DNA of 64,000 nt from Arthrobacter psychrochitiniphilus. GTDB lineage: Bacteria; Actinomycetota; Actinomycetes; Actinomycetales; Micrococcaceae. Within the stretch, counting starts at the first letter, position 1. Every line of letters starts with the position of its first letter. Location: contig NZ_QHLZ01000012.1 of NCBI RefSeq assembly GCF_003185915.1, positions 1 to 64,000 of the forward strand, in the 5' to 3' direction. Made by a program: the position numbers and the translations under genes. Below the pieces are notes generated by a model. That model ran no database searches. It was not told the origin of the DNA and saw only the letters and a program-made list of their open reading frames with translations. Positions 1-8,442 of this stretch are shown here, one piece after another.

Positions 1-617
1 TAACAGGCTTTTATCAAGAAAAACCCCGAAAAATCGACGAACCCCGAACCCGTCACCAGAGCGTGTCCAGAGTCCTGGGTACACCAGGTGAGCAGGATCA
101 ACAAAAGGCCTGCCGAAGCGAACCATGTTCTCGCTGTACCGGCATCGGCTTCCTCGAAACCAAGGGCCACACTCATGGCTGCCAAGGCCGTGAAAGTAAA
201 GGTTGGCACGGTGCCCATGGCCGCGCATAGGGCAGCGGGGGCAGAGAGTGTTCCTCTCCTATGCAGAATCACGATGGCGGCAACGGCCAAGGTGAGCGGT
301 CCCACCAAAACTGCTAAGAGAGTTCGCACAACGCCCACTTCTGGAACTAAGAGGGTGTTGCTCAAGAGAATTACTGCGGCCCCCAAAAAAGCCACCAGCG
401 AAAGAGCCGCGAAGACTACTGCCCAGCGATAGCTTGCCCGCTCACCCATTCCATGGGAGCGGATGGACCATGCCTCAGCCATCGATGGCCGCATGATCCC
501 CTGATCACTGGCATATTCATCCAATGTGTCCAGCATGAAACGGCCATGTTCTGCGCGCCAGCGTTGCGGATACCAGCGGAGCAGGCGTGCATACTTTTTG
601 CGTCTCGGACTGCTCAT
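1..617 (-). CDS. Membrane protein, partial (PadR-linked)
   Basis: Reading the minus strand from the ATG at 617 gives an open frame of about 205 codons with no stop before the window edge, so the C-terminus lies outside. The N-terminus is basic and aromatic (MSSPRRKKYARLLRWYPQRW), then an acidic amphipathic stretch, then at least three hydrophobic segments (residues ~75-95, ~105-120, ~130-150) and the start of another. The ATG overlaps the TGA of the padR gene (ATGA), so the two are translationally coupled. A short cytoplasmic helix followed by membrane helices downstream of padR is a common arrangement, and such genes are usually controlled by the PadR protein. Substrate and function are unknown. 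Confidence 0.75.
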   Translation of the reverse strand, partial: MSSPRRKKYARLLRWYPQRWRAEHGRFMLDTLDEYASDQGIMRPSMAEAWSIRSHGMGERASYRWAVVFAALSLVAFLGAAVILLSNTLLVPEVGVVRTLLAVLVGPLTLAVAAIVILHRRGTLSAPAALCAAMGTVPTFTFTALAAMSVALGFEEADAGTARTWFASAGLLLILLTWCTQDSGHALVTGSGFVDFSGFFLIKAC

Positions 618-1039
618 CCTGTGAACCCCCAACCCAAAGTGGCAGGTGCTGCACGGCCAGGCACAGCACGGCCAGCAGTACTTGTTCCCGGCAGAACGCT
701 GCCTGGCAAAGTACCGCCCGCAGTAGTAGCGGTGCCTGCCAACCGCTTTTCCGCAGCCCCCAAGCGAACAGAGAGCCGCTCCTTTTCCAACGTCAGTATT
801 TGTATGCCGGCGTCCGTCAGATCGTAATAGCGGCGAGCCCTGCCATCAACTATTTCCTCGCCAGCGCGGCGCACAAGCCCGTCCCGTTCCAGACGCTCCA
901 ACGAGGCGTAGAGGGTTGTCACCCGCAGCGATACTGCACCATCCGTCAAACTCTCTACGTCACGCAGCACGGCGTAGCCATGTGCACGCCCGCCCGCAAG
1001 GGAGGTGAGTATCCAAAACGTATTCTCATTCATGAACAT
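614..1039 (-). CDS. PadR family transcriptional regulator
   Basis: A 141-aa protein with a PadR-type winged helix in residues ~5-85: a short helix containing ILTSLAGGRAHGYAVLRDV, then SLRVTTLYASLERLERDGLV and the wing GRARRYYDLTDAG. The tail (~95-141) is Ala/Gly/Pro/Thr-rich and looks disordered. PadR proteins are usually autorepressing and respond to a ligand or stress. Two starts are possible (ATG 1039 and ATG 1033, residue 3). A near-perfect inverted repeat lies immediately upstream. It is the first gene of a two-gene operon with the membrane protein below it. Confidence 0.88.
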   Translation of the reverse strand: MFMNENTFWILTSLAGGRAHGYAVLRDVESLTDGAVSLRVTTLYASLERLERDGLVRRAGEEIVDGRARRYYDLTDAGIQILTLEKERLSVRLGAAEKRLAGTATTAGGTLPGSVLPGTSTAGRAVPGRAAPATLGWGFTG

Positions 1040-1041
1040 TA

Positions 1042-1062
1042 ATATACCCGTTATGGGAATAT
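1042..1062 (-). promoter_or_regulatory. Candidate PadR operator
   Basis: ATATACCC-N5-GGGAATAT forms an inverted repeat with one mismatched pair, 2 bases upstream of the padR start and overlapping a possible -10 element (TATATT on the minus strand). Position and symmetry suit autorepression; binding is inferred. Confidence 0.4.
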
Positions 1063-1156
1063 CCCGGTAGGAGAAGTAATAACGTGGAGCCGCAGGGTAT
1101 CGAGGTGAGGCAGAGCCTTCCAGCGGCCCCCATCAAAAGGCTGTGGCCTGGCCTGA

Positions 1157-1810
1157 TCAGCTGTCGATCGATGCCGCTATAGCACTGAGTGCGGCTACTG
1201 ATCCGTCCGCAATGGCACGGAGGTTCTCAGTAATTTTCGGTAGCGGCCAGTTCCACCAGGCAAGCTCAACGAGGGTTCGGATGTCCGGTTCTTGGTACCT
1301 GCGTCTGATAAGCGTGGCCGGGTTTCCTCCTACAATTGCGTAGTCCGGCACGTCCTTAGTAACCACAGCTCCTGTGGAAATCACGGCTCCATGGCCGATC
1401 CGTACCCCTGGCATGATCGTTGCGTTCGCGCCGATCCAGACATCGTTGCCAACTATTGTGTCCCCACGGGAGGGTAGATCTGTGATCAGATCACGGTGTT
1501 CGCCCCACGCCCCGCCCATGATGGGGAACGGATAGGTGGATACTCCGTTCATGCGGTGGTTTGCACCATTCATGACGAACGTAGTGCCGGAGGCAATGGC
1601 GCAGAACTTCCCGAGCACCAGCTTCTCTGGACCGTAGTGATGGGTGACGTTCCTGGTCTCAAATTCAGCGGAATGCAGAGGATCGTCATAGTAGCTGTAC
1701 TCCCCAACCTCAATCAGTGGGTTCTGAATCAGCGGTTTGAGGAAAACCACTCGGTCCTGCCCCGCGATTGGATGGATCTGCATGGGGTCAGGAGCGCCAA
1801 CGGTAGACAT
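1157..1810 (-). CDS. Vat/CatB-type xenobiotic O-acetyltransferase
   Basis: A 217-aa left-handed beta-helix acetyltransferase of the family containing virginiamycin/streptogramin A acetyltransferases (Vat) and type B chloramphenicol acetyltransferases. Family landmarks are [10 protein letters not shown] (~36-45), the loop with the catalytic histidine [10 protein letters not shown] (~80-89), [20 protein letters not shown] (~115-134), the hexapeptide repeats [17 protein letters not shown], and VGGNPA followed by the helical end with WWNWP. It would transfer acetyl from acetyl-CoA to a small hydroxylated compound. Many chromosomal members have unknown natural substrates, so resistance cannot be assumed. 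It stands alone, with only a weak ribosome site before the ATG. Confidence 0.87.
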   Translation of the reverse strand: MSTVGAPDPMQIHPIAGQDRVVFLKPLIQNPLIEVGEYSYYDDPLHSAEFETRNVTHHYGPEKLVLGKFCAIASGTTFVMNGANHRMNGVSTYPFPIMGGAWGEHRDLITDLPSRGDTIVGNDVWIGANATIMPGVRIGHGAVISTGAVVTKDVPDYAIVGGNPATLIRRRYQEPDIRTLVELAWWNWPLPKITENLRAIADGSVAALSAIAASIDS

Positions 1811-1897
1811 CCCGTTAGCTTAGCCCGTTGGGCTGATATACCCATCTGGGAGCCAAGAAGAATCTGATGACAGGACCGGCCCACAAGGGGACATGAG

Positions 1898-2596
1898 TTA
1901 CTCGCGGACTTCTTCCCGTACCGGTTTGAGATGGCTAGGCACCGCTTTTCCCACCATGGCCGGGAATTCGCAGCTGAACTCGCCCTTATATCCGAAGAGG
2001 AAACCAAAGTAGGGGTTGCGTACCTGCATCTGGACGGTGAACACCCCACGTGCCTCGTCATAACCTTCGTAGAGGTCCGCCGTGCCGGTGCCAATCCGCG
2101 GAAAGTTGAAGGCCACGGGTCCCTCATAAAAACGCTGGCCAGTGGTTTGCAGGTGCAGGGAGCCATCATCAAGAACTTTCAGGACAAGATCCGTGGCTAG
2201 ATGCTGGTGAGTGCCGAGATAGTCCACAATGGTTCCACGCGCTTTGCTGTACACCATGGTGGCGTCAAAGCGGCGCTTCTTCGCCTTCTCTGCCCTGGCG
2301 CTGGGCATGTCCAAGGTCCGGACAAAGGTCACGGTGGGACGGCCAAAACCATCAACGTAAGGATAGTTCTCCACCGTGAACGGGATGTTATTTCCGTGGT
2401 CAGGGAACAAGATGTTGCGGAAGGCACCCAACCGCAGAAATGGTACCGTCCACCAGGCACCGCGCCGCACCTGCGTGAAGACTCCCGTCCCCACGCAGCC
2501 ATAGCCGGCTTCAACACCCACACCGAAGCGCTTTTGCATCATGGGGTGCAGCCGTTGAAAGTCTTCGCCCAAGGCAGTTTCAAAAATTGATGCCAT
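1898..2596 (-). CDS. DUF4166 domain protein
   Basis: A 232-aa protein matching the DUF4166 pattern: an N-terminal LGEDFQRLHPMMQKRFG, an aromatic core (NIPFTVENYPYVDGFGRPTVTFVRTL), and the C-terminal NPYFGFLFGYKGEF-containing beta segment. No catalytic motif is obvious and no signal peptide or membrane helix is seen. It is the second gene of a two-gene unit: the SRPBCC gene ends 8 bases upstream. In other bacteria DUF4166 is often found with or fused to membrane or saccharopine-dehydrogenase-like proteins. The biochemical role is unknown; pairing with a START-like lipid-binding fold suggests lipid or hydrophobic-ligand handling, as inference. Confidence 0.8.
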   Translation of the reverse strand: MASIFETALGEDFQRLHPMMQKRFGVGVEAGYGCVGTGVFTQVRRGAWWTVPFLRLGAFRNILFPDHGNNIPFTVENYPYVDGFGRPTVTFVRTLDMPSARAEKAKKRRFDATMVYSKARGTIVDYLGTHQHLATDLVLKVLDDGSLHLQTTGQRFYEGPVAFNFPRIGTGTADLYEGYDEARGVFTVQMQVRNPYFGFLFGYKGEFSCEFPAMVGKAVPSHLKPVREEVRE

Positions 2597-2604
2597 GAGC
2601 TTTC

Positions 2605-3420
2605 CTATCCCTGCCGGCCGGTCCCGGTGTTTGATTGTTCGGGTTCTTGTAAGTCTGCGAGAGCAGCAGGGGCACGTGCTGCCTGTTCATCAGGTGCGCG
2701 GCGCAGGCAACGCCCAGCCCGCGGGACGGACCAATGCCTTGGAAACAGAAGAGCGGCAACGGCAGCCCCGGCACCCAGCGCTCCCAAGCCCGCTTCTTGC
2801 TTCTGCACTGCCCGGACCAACAAGCCGGCGCCGGCAAGTACCCCGCCTGCACGGACACCCGCGTCAAGGAACCAGCGGTTGCGGGCAGTGCGCGGATCCA
2901 GATCCGTCTCGGCCCACAGCCGGAGGCGGTCAAAGCTGATGGCCGTAGCCCAGCCGAGCGCCGGACGGATGAGACGCACATCCACGGCTTTCCCGACGAG
3001 GCCCATCCCGGGCCTGTAGTTGTAGCCGGTGACGAAGCGGAGCCCGCAGCTGGTGGGGATGTAGCGCCAGTAGCCTGAACCCGGGCCGATGGGTGAAAGC
3101 GAGTCGGCGGTGTCAAACTTCAGCACCGATGTGGCTTGGCCATCCGCACGGTGCCGGTGGCCGAGGGAAGTCCCCGTACCTCTGATCGCATGGAAGGGCA
3201 GCAGAAATTCGTAGCGGAACCGGACCTGTCCCTGCTCGTCCTGGTCGAGGGGAATGATGCGGGAGAACCGCAGGTCCCAGCGCGGATGTTTCTCCGGGTT
3301 CTGACTCAGCTCCCACACACGCTCCATGGAGGCCCGGATATGCGCTTCCACGTACAGTGGTTTCCCGGGTTTCCCCAGTTTCCCGACTTTTTGCTCTCGC
3401 CCCAGAGTTCTCCCCATCAA
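2605..3420 (-). CDS. SRPBCC (START-like) family protein
   Basis: A 271-aa protein whose residues ~20-165 fit the SRPBCC/polyketide-cyclase fold: YVEAHIRASMERVWELSQNP (family start), a central PRWDLRFSRI segment and a final amphipathic helix around LIRPALGWATAISFDRLRLW. Residues ~185-235 contain two weakly hydrophobic stretches (AGGVLAGAGLLVRAVQ and GALGAGAAVAALLF), so it may associate with the membrane. Such folds bind hydrophobic ligands. It is translated just ahead of the DUF4166 protein. The ATG is doubled (MMGRTL), and the true start could be a few residues later. Confidence 0.75.
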   Translation of the reverse strand: MMGRTLGREQKVGKLGKPGKPLYVEAHIRASMERVWELSQNPEKHPRWDLRFSRIIPLDQDEQGQVRFRYEFLLPFHAIRGTGTSLGHRHRADGQATSVLKFDTADSLSPIGPGSGYWRYIPTSCGLRFVTGYNYRPGMGLVGKAVDVRLIRPALGWATAISFDRLRLWAETDLDPRTARNRWFLDAGVRAGGVLAGAGLLVRAVQKQEAGLGALGAGAAVAALLFPRHWSVPRAGRCLRRAPDEQAARAPAALADLQEPEQSNTGTGRQG

Positions 3421-3544
3421 GCCATCTTATGGGCCCAGCGAATGAGCCCAGGCAACGGCAGGCATCGAAAGCAGTTACTCCATCTCATGCCTGTAGCCCT
3501 TCCCTTCTCCGATTGCCAACCCAGGCCTGCCGCCCTAGCTGCGC

Positions 3545-3946
3545 CTAGACGTGGTGCAGGCACCGGGTGACAACGCCCCACACGGCAGCCTCGCCAGTCA
3601 GGAAAAGCACCTCCGCAGCAGCCGGGGACGGAGCAGTGGCGGGCGCGGTGAGCAAGGAGGTCACGCCGTCGTGCATGGAAAGGCGGCGGATGAGCAATTC
3701 ACCCTCCACAACCACCACCACCACGGAGCCGTCACGCGGGGTGAGCGCCCGGTCCACGATAATCTCATCGCCGCTGGCAATGCCGGCACCGGCCATGGAA
3801 TCGCCAGCCACACGCATGAGGAATGTGCTGGTGCGGTCACGAATCAGGTGGCGGTTGAGGTCGATCCCGCCGTCGAAGTAGTCGCGGGCGGGCGAGGCGA
3901 AGCCTGTGGGTTCGGCGCTCTGATGTCTGGGTGCGGGCACGTCCAT
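3545..3946 (-). CDS. UmuD-like S24 protein, catalytic Lys replaced by Arg
   Basis: With the ATG at 3946 the product is 133 aa and aligns along its length with E. coli UmuD. The cleavage context is TGFASPARDY (T14-G15), followed by GGIDLNRHLI and the nucleophile Ser50 in AGDSM. The partner lysine, 37 residues after the serine in UmuD (Ser60/Lys97), is here Arg87 (codon CGC, in GELLIRRL). UmuD normally self-cleaves in the SOS response and joins UmuC to form polymerase V. No umuC lies nearby: the next gene on this strand is the SRPBCC gene 125 bases on. The frame is open upstream to 4105, but those residues do not resemble UmuD. It may be a non-cleavable or decaying orphan. Confidence 0.82.
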   Translation of the reverse strand: MDVPAPRHQSAEPTGFASPARDYFDGGIDLNRHLIRDRTSTFLMRVAGDSMAGAGIASGDEIIVDRALTPRDGSVVVVVVEGELLIRRLSMHDGVTSLLTAPATAPSPAAAEVLFLTGEAAVWGVVTRCLHHV

Positions 3947-4052
3947 ACCAAACACAACACCACCGCCTAGAACAAAGATTCGAAACATAAGCGTATCACT
4001 GCTCAGGCAGCGCCGTTTGGTGCTGCGGGGTGCGCGTTCTACGGTTGGAGTT

Positions 4053-5285
4053 GTGAATGTTGCAAGCACTGTCATGCCATGGGACGGCCACCGGCGGGGC
4101 AGCACCGGGTACCGCCGGGTACTGGCCGCGCTGGCATGTGCCGGGGTGGCGACATTCGCTCAACTGTATTCATTGCAGGGCCTGCTTCCCCTTGTTTCAC
4201 GGGATCTAGGAGTCACAGCGGCGCAGGCCTCGCTCACGGTTTCCATGGCGACGATCGGGCTGGCCGTGGCCGTCCTGCCGTGGTCCTTCGCCGCCGATCA
4301 CTGGGGCCGGATCCGCACTATGGGCCTTGCCGTTATTCTGGCCACTGTGTTTGGCCTGCTGGTCCCGGCGGCCCCGAACTTTGAAATCCTGCTCCTCCTG
4401 CGAGCGCTGGAAGGCGCAGCCCTGGGCGGCATACCGGCCCTGGCCATCGCGTATCTGACGGAGGAAGTCAGCCGCTCCAACGCTGCTGCCGCCGCCGGGG
4501 CCTACGTTGCCGGGACAACGCTGGGCGGGCTTTTTGGCCGCCTGCTGGCAGGGCCCGTCGCCGACCTCGCCGGCTGGCGGATAGGCACTCTTGCCGTCTC
4601 CCTCTGTGCAGCGGCCGCCGCCGTGGCGTTTCTGCTGTTGGCACCCAAGCCCAGGGGGTTTGTGCCGTCCCCGAGGGAAGGGTTTGGCTCCGTGCTGGGC
4701 AAGCTCCTGCCACAATTACGCAGCACTTCACTGTTGGCGCTCTACGCCCAGGCATTCCTGCTGATGGGCTCCTTTGTCAGCGTGTACAACTACTTGGGGT
4801 TCCGGCTCGAAGCGCCTCCGTACTTGTTCCCGGCGTCGGCCGTGGCGCTACTGTTTCTGGCGTACCTGGCCGGGACGGTGTCCTCGCGCATGGTGGCCGG
4901 CGTGGCCGCCCGCTGGGGCCGGCGGGCCGTGCTCTTGGTATCCGCCGGGGTCATGGCCGCCGGATTGGCCATGACGTTGGCGGCCCCGATCCCCGTCATT
5001 CTGGTGGGGCTGGTCCTCTTCACGGCCGGGTTCTTTGGTGCCCACAGCATCGCCTCGGGGTGGACTGGCGCCTTGGCGCTCATGGGCGGGGCGCAGGCCT
5101 CATCGCTGTACAACCTGAGCTACTACGCCGGCTCCAGCGTGGTGGGTTGGAGCGCGGGGCTGGTTTTCCAGCAGTTCGGCTGGACCGCGATGGCCGGCGC
5201 CTTGGCAGTACTGATCGCCCTCGCCGTAGTTGCCGCGGTGACGCTGCTGCCGCGGTCTGCCGGGCGGGCGGGCGGCACCCGCTAG
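4053..5285 (+). CDS. MFS transporter (YnfM-like)
   Basis: About 410 aa with 12 hydrophobic segments typical of the major facilitator superfamily. The loop after helix 2 has the family motif region DHWGRIRTM, and helix 4 carries LRALEGAALGG. The sequence resembles the YnfM-type efflux proteins (QLYSLQGLLPLVSRDLGVTAAQASL at the N-terminus). It sits in the cytoplasmic membrane and probably exports a small compound by proton antiport; substrate unknown. The start is uncertain: a GTG at 4053 has a GGAG just ahead, an ATG at 4074 is possible, and an open TTG lies at 4017. It is divergent from the umuD-like gene. Confidence 0.85.
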   Translation: MNVASTVMPWDGHRRGSTGYRRVLAALACAGVATFAQLYSLQGLLPLVSRDLGVTAAQASLTVSMATIGLAVAVLPWSFAADHWGRIRTMGLAVILATVFGLLVPAAPNFEILLLLRALEGAALGGIPALAIAYLTEEVSRSNAAAAAGAYVAGTTLGGLFGRLLAGPVADLAGWRIGTLAVSLCAAAAAVAFLLLAPKPRGFVPSPREGFGSVLGKLLPQLRSTSLLALYAQAFLLMGSFVSVYNYLGFRLEAPPYLFPASAVALLFLAYLAGTVSSRMVAGVAARWGRRAVLLVSAGVMAAGLAMTLAAPIPVILVGLVLFTAGFFGAHSIASGWTGALALMGGAQASSLYNLSYYAGSSVVGWSAGLVFQQFGWTAMAGALAVLIALAVVAAVTLLPRSAGRAGGTR

Positions 5286-5339
5286 GCGCTTGGGGCTGCC
5301 GGCGCCACTAGGCGCTAGGCGCGGGCGGAGCCGTGGCTG

Positions 5340-6893
5340 ATGGCCGCCCTGGATGTATTGCTGATCGTGCTGCTGAGCATTGCCGCGGTCCTGTTTTTAG
5401 CGTTGCAGTCATGGCTGGCCGTCACTGTGGTCCGGCGCGTGGTGGACCGGCACCGATACCAACACCACCGGGCTGGATGTCTCACCCCTGGTGGCGCTGC
5501 TTCTGCTGGTCCTGGCCGTGTGCTGAATTTTTGCCTTGGGTGTGGCTGTGCTCGTGTTCATCGAGGCGGCGTTCACCACCGGCACATTGCCATCCCTCGC
5601 GCATTTTTTCACTGGCGCGAAGGCACGACGGCGGCGCACCCGGCGGTATGGGCGAAGTCATCTCCATCGCGGTGCGGCACGGGCTCGGTTCACGGCTGCG
5701 CGGCTTCGGCCGGGACGACGGGTTCGGTCAGGAGGCGAAAACGGCCCGGGCCCTGCGTCATGCCTTGGACGAAGCAGGGGTCACGTTCGTCAAGCTTGGT
5801 CAGATGCTCTCCACCCGGCGTGACCTTTTGCCGGAAGCGTTCATCAAGGAACTAGAACTGTTGTAAAGTGACGCCTCCCCTGCCCCGCGGGAATTCATTG
5901 AACCAGCCATTGAAAAGAGTCTGGGCCAGCCACTGCCGGCGGTCTTCTCCCACGTGAACCCGGCGCCGCTGGCCGCAGCCTCGGCCGCACAGGTGCACCA
6001 GGCCACCTTGCTGGACGGGTCCGACGTCGTGCTTAAAGCCCAACGCCCCAACGCCCTGGATCAGGTCACCCTGGACACGGACATCATCTTGCGCCTGGCC
6101 CGCTGGCTGAACACCACCACGCCGTGGGGCAAGTCGCTGGGTGTGCTGGCGCTGGCCCGTGGCTTTGCCGATTCGCTCGAGGAGGAGCTCGATTACCGGA
6201 TCGAGCTGAATAACATGCGCAGCATTGAGGCGTCGCTGGCACACTCGGGCAAGTTCTCCGTCACTGTCCCGCACGCCTGTCATCAGCTCTCCAGCGAGCG
6301 GCTGCTGGTCATGGAACAGCTGCCAGGGAGCCCCGTGAGTTCCGCCGGCACACTACTAACTGAGATCTCCGGCGGCGAGCGCACGGCCCTGGCGCAGACC
6401 CTACTGGGCGCCACGCTGGAGCAGATCATTTCCGACGGCGTCTTCCACGCAGACTTACACCCCGGCAACATTTTCATCACCCCCGAAGGCACACTGGGGC
6501 TGTTGGACTTCGGCTCCGTGGGCAGGCTGGACCCAGCCACGCAAACCGCGCTGGGCATGATGCTCTACGCCATTGATAAGCACAACGCCGCCGGGGCCAC
6601 GGACGCCGTGATCGAACTCCTGGACCGGCCCGAGAATCTGGATGAGCGTGCGCGTCTTGAACGACCCCTCCGACCGCTGCTTCCTCACCGGCCTGTTCCA
6701 GCAGCTCATTGTTGCAGTGCTGGCAGGATCCGCAGTGCTGGGCGCCATCTTGCTGATAACCAACAACGGCGGACCTGTCCTCACTGAGGGCATCAACCTT
6801 TACGGTTTCTTCGGCTTCGTCCTACTGTTCCGCGGGTTTGTGCTGGGCATGCGCGCCCTCATGCTCGTCTTCAAGAGCACGTCGGACGAATAA
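5340..6893 (+). pseudogene. ABC1/AarF (UbiB-like) atypical kinase, degraded
   Basis: Pieces of one ABC1 kinase are spread over all three frames in order. 5340-~5455 (frame 0) encodes an N-terminal membrane helix (MAALDVLLIVLLSIAAVLFL); ~5455-5640 (frame 1) continues a second helix region with an in-frame TGA at 5524; from ~5640 (frame 2) come the kinase motifs FVKLGQMLSTRRDLLP and, after an in-frame TAA at 5864, AAASAAQVHQATL, HADLHPGNIF and LLDFGSVGRLD. At about 6640 the frame changes again and the text jumps to the C-terminal tail with two membrane helices (FLTGLFQQLIVAVLAG, YGFFGFVLLFRGFVLG), so roughly a hundred residues are missing. At least three frameshifts, two nonsense codons and one internal deletion make it non-functional. 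Confidence 0.88.
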
Positions 6894-6910
6894 CGCAAAG
6901 CTGCCCGGCG

Positions 6911-7003
6911 GCAGAACCAGCCCGGCGGCGAGCTGGCTGCGGCAGAACCAGCCCGGCGGCGAGCTGGCTGCGGCAGAACCAGCCCGGCGGCGAGCTGGCT
7001 GCG
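6911..7003. repeat. 31-bp tandem repeat, three copies
   Basis: Three identical, directly abutting 31-bp units (6911-6941, 6942-6972, 6973-7003). Each contains CCAGCCCGGCGGCGAGCTGG, which can fold with a 5-bp CCAGC/GCTGG stem. It lies between the ABC1 pseudogene and the P-loop kinase gene and encodes no recognisable peptide. Confidence 0.9.
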
Positions 7004-7042
7004 GTAGGCGCCATCCGCCGTCGAACGTGCTTGGATTGAGTC

Positions 7043-7537
7043 ATGTCCACACTCATTGTGCTGCGCGGTAATTCCGGCTCGGGCAAGAGCACCGTGGCCC
7101 GCGCGCTGCAACGGGATCTGGGCGCGGTGTGGATTGAACAGGATTATCTCAGGCGCACCGTACTGGGTGAAAGTGGCAACTATTCCCCGCTGAGCGTGGA
7201 GTTGTTGGAGCAGTCGGCAGCGCTGGCGCTGGCACACGGGCGCACTGTCATTGTGGAGGGCATGCTGAACCCGCGAAAATACAGCTGCGTCCTGCACCGC
7301 CTGTGCGGCGGACATTCTGGCCGATGCCTGTTTTACGCCTGGGACCTGAGCCTGGCTGAGACGCTGCACCGGCACGCCACACGCCCGGGGAAGCAAATGG
7401 ACTTCGGGGAGAAACAAATGCGCAGCTGGTACCGGGGCTGGGATCCCCTCGAGGGAATCGCCGAACGGCGCATCACAGCGGAGGAAAGTGCGTTGGAGAC
7501 CGTGGCGCGCATTGAGCGCGACGTCCGCCAAGAGTGA
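7043..7537 (+). CDS. P-loop ATP/GTP-binding kinase-like protein
   Basis: A 164-aa protein starting with a beta strand and a Walker A loop, LIVLRGNSGSGKST (residues ~4-17). A second-strand acidic pair (IEQDYLRR) and VIVEGMLN follow, the layout of small AAA-type nucleoside or zeta-like kinases. Several histidines and arginines in ETLHRHATRPGKQMDFGEKQM could form the lid. Length is normal for this family. The substrate cannot be read from sequence. It is a single gene and converges on the ferritin-like gene, with a large hairpin in between. Confidence 0.75.
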   Translation: MSTLIVLRGNSGSGKSTVARALQRDLGAVWIEQDYLRRTVLGESGNYSPLSVELLEQSAALALAHGRTVIVEGMLNPRKYSCVLHRLCGGHSGRCLFYAWDLSLAETLHRHATRPGKQMDFGEKQMRSWYRGWDPLEGIAERRITAEESALETVARIERDVRQE

Positions 7538-7584
7538 GATTTGGCGATGAGAGCCATGGAAGCGCTGAAATATGTGCTGCGCAC

Positions 7585-7646
7585 AATCGATCCGTGAGAT
7601 AAGGCTGCTTTGGGACGTCAAAGCGACCTTTTCTCACGGATCGATT
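7585..7646. terminator. Long hairpin between convergent genes
   Basis: A 15-bp perfect outer stem (7585-7599 with 7632-7646) is followed, after one mismatch, by AAGG/CCTT and GCTTTG/CAAAGC inner stems and a 6-base loop, giving a nearly continuous hairpin. It sits 47 bases past the P-loop kinase stop and 27 bases past the ferritin-like stop on the other strand. No clear U-tract; probably a bidirectional terminator or 3'-end stabiliser. Confidence 0.6.
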
Positions 7647-7673
7647 CACGGGGACACGCGTAGAGCCGCGAAG

Positions 7674-8384
7674 CTACGCGGTCAGGCCCAGCTGGCTCAT
7701 CCGCCTGGAGTGGTTGCGGGTCAGCGTACTCAAAATGGTGGCAATGTCGGCCGCGGCCTGCTCTTGCGTGGCATCAGCTCGCAACCCCATCAAGAAGCTG
7801 TGCTTGGCGCCGATCCGCTGTACCTGCGTCAGAGCCTCCCCCACCAGGCGGCGCCCCCACAACGCCAGACGGGAGGACAACCGGGGGTCCTGGGCCAGCA
7901 TCTTCTTCAACAAGGTGGTCAGTTCCTGCAACTGCTCATCGCTGGTGCGCACCTTGGCTACGGCCTCACGGGTGGACTCATCCAGACGCTCGGCTATAGC
8001 CGCGTAAAACTCTTCCGTGATGGCCTCCACCACATAGGCCTTCATCAAGGATTCATGCCAGTCCGCGGGCCGGGTCCGTTCGTGAAAAGAATCAACCATG
8101 CGCTGATAAGGAGCCATGGCCAGTTCCGGGTCCATGCCCATTTCCACCAGCCGGGCGCACATGGCCTCATAGTGGCCAAACTCTGCAACAGCCATTTTCC
8201 CCAGAACCGCCCTATCGGAGAGCGACGGGGAGTGACGGGCATCAGTAGCCAACCGCTCAAAGGCTGAGAGTTCGCCATAGGCGATACTGCCCAGCAAATC
8301 CACCACAAAGTTGTCATAGCGGGCGCTCAGTTCACCCGCGGAAACACAATCGTCAGGCTCGGACGCTGAAATACTCATAGACAC
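7674..8384 (-). CDS. Ferritin-like fold protein
   Basis: A 236-aa mostly helical protein of the actinobacterial ferritin-like family related to the tRNA hydroxylase MiaE. Acidic and histidine residues that could bind a di-iron centre are spaced through the helices: GELSAFERL (~37-45), AVAEFGHYEAM (ExxH type, ~65-75) and VEAITEEFYAA (~118-128). The C-terminal part is basic and Gln-rich. No signal peptide is present, so it is cytoplasmic. The actual reaction is unknown. It stands alone and is divergent from the RNB nuclease gene 58 bases away. Confidence 0.82.
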   Translation of the reverse strand: MSMSISASEPDDCVSAGELSARYDNFVVDLLGSIAYGELSAFERLATDARHSPSLSDRAVLGKMAVAEFGHYEAMCARLVEMGMDPELAMAPYQRMVDSFHERTRPADWHESLMKAYVVEAITEEFYAAIAERLDESTREAVAKVRTSDEQLQELTTLLKKMLAQDPRLSSRLALWGRRLVGEALTQVQRIGAKHSFLMGLRADATQEQAAADIATILSTLTRNHSRRMSQLGLTA

Positions 8385-8442
8385 CAGCGTAGTCCGTGCC
8401 GCGCCGCGCTCGTTCCGGCGGGGAATCGTTTACGCTGAAATA

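Noticed and set aside
88-432. Plus-strand open frame of 114 codons
   Set aside because: Low-complexity Ala/Lys/Thr text; the minus strand here encodes the helices of the PadR-linked membrane protein.
6911-7003. CRISPR-like repeats
   Set aside because: The units abut directly with no spacers and there are no cas genes.
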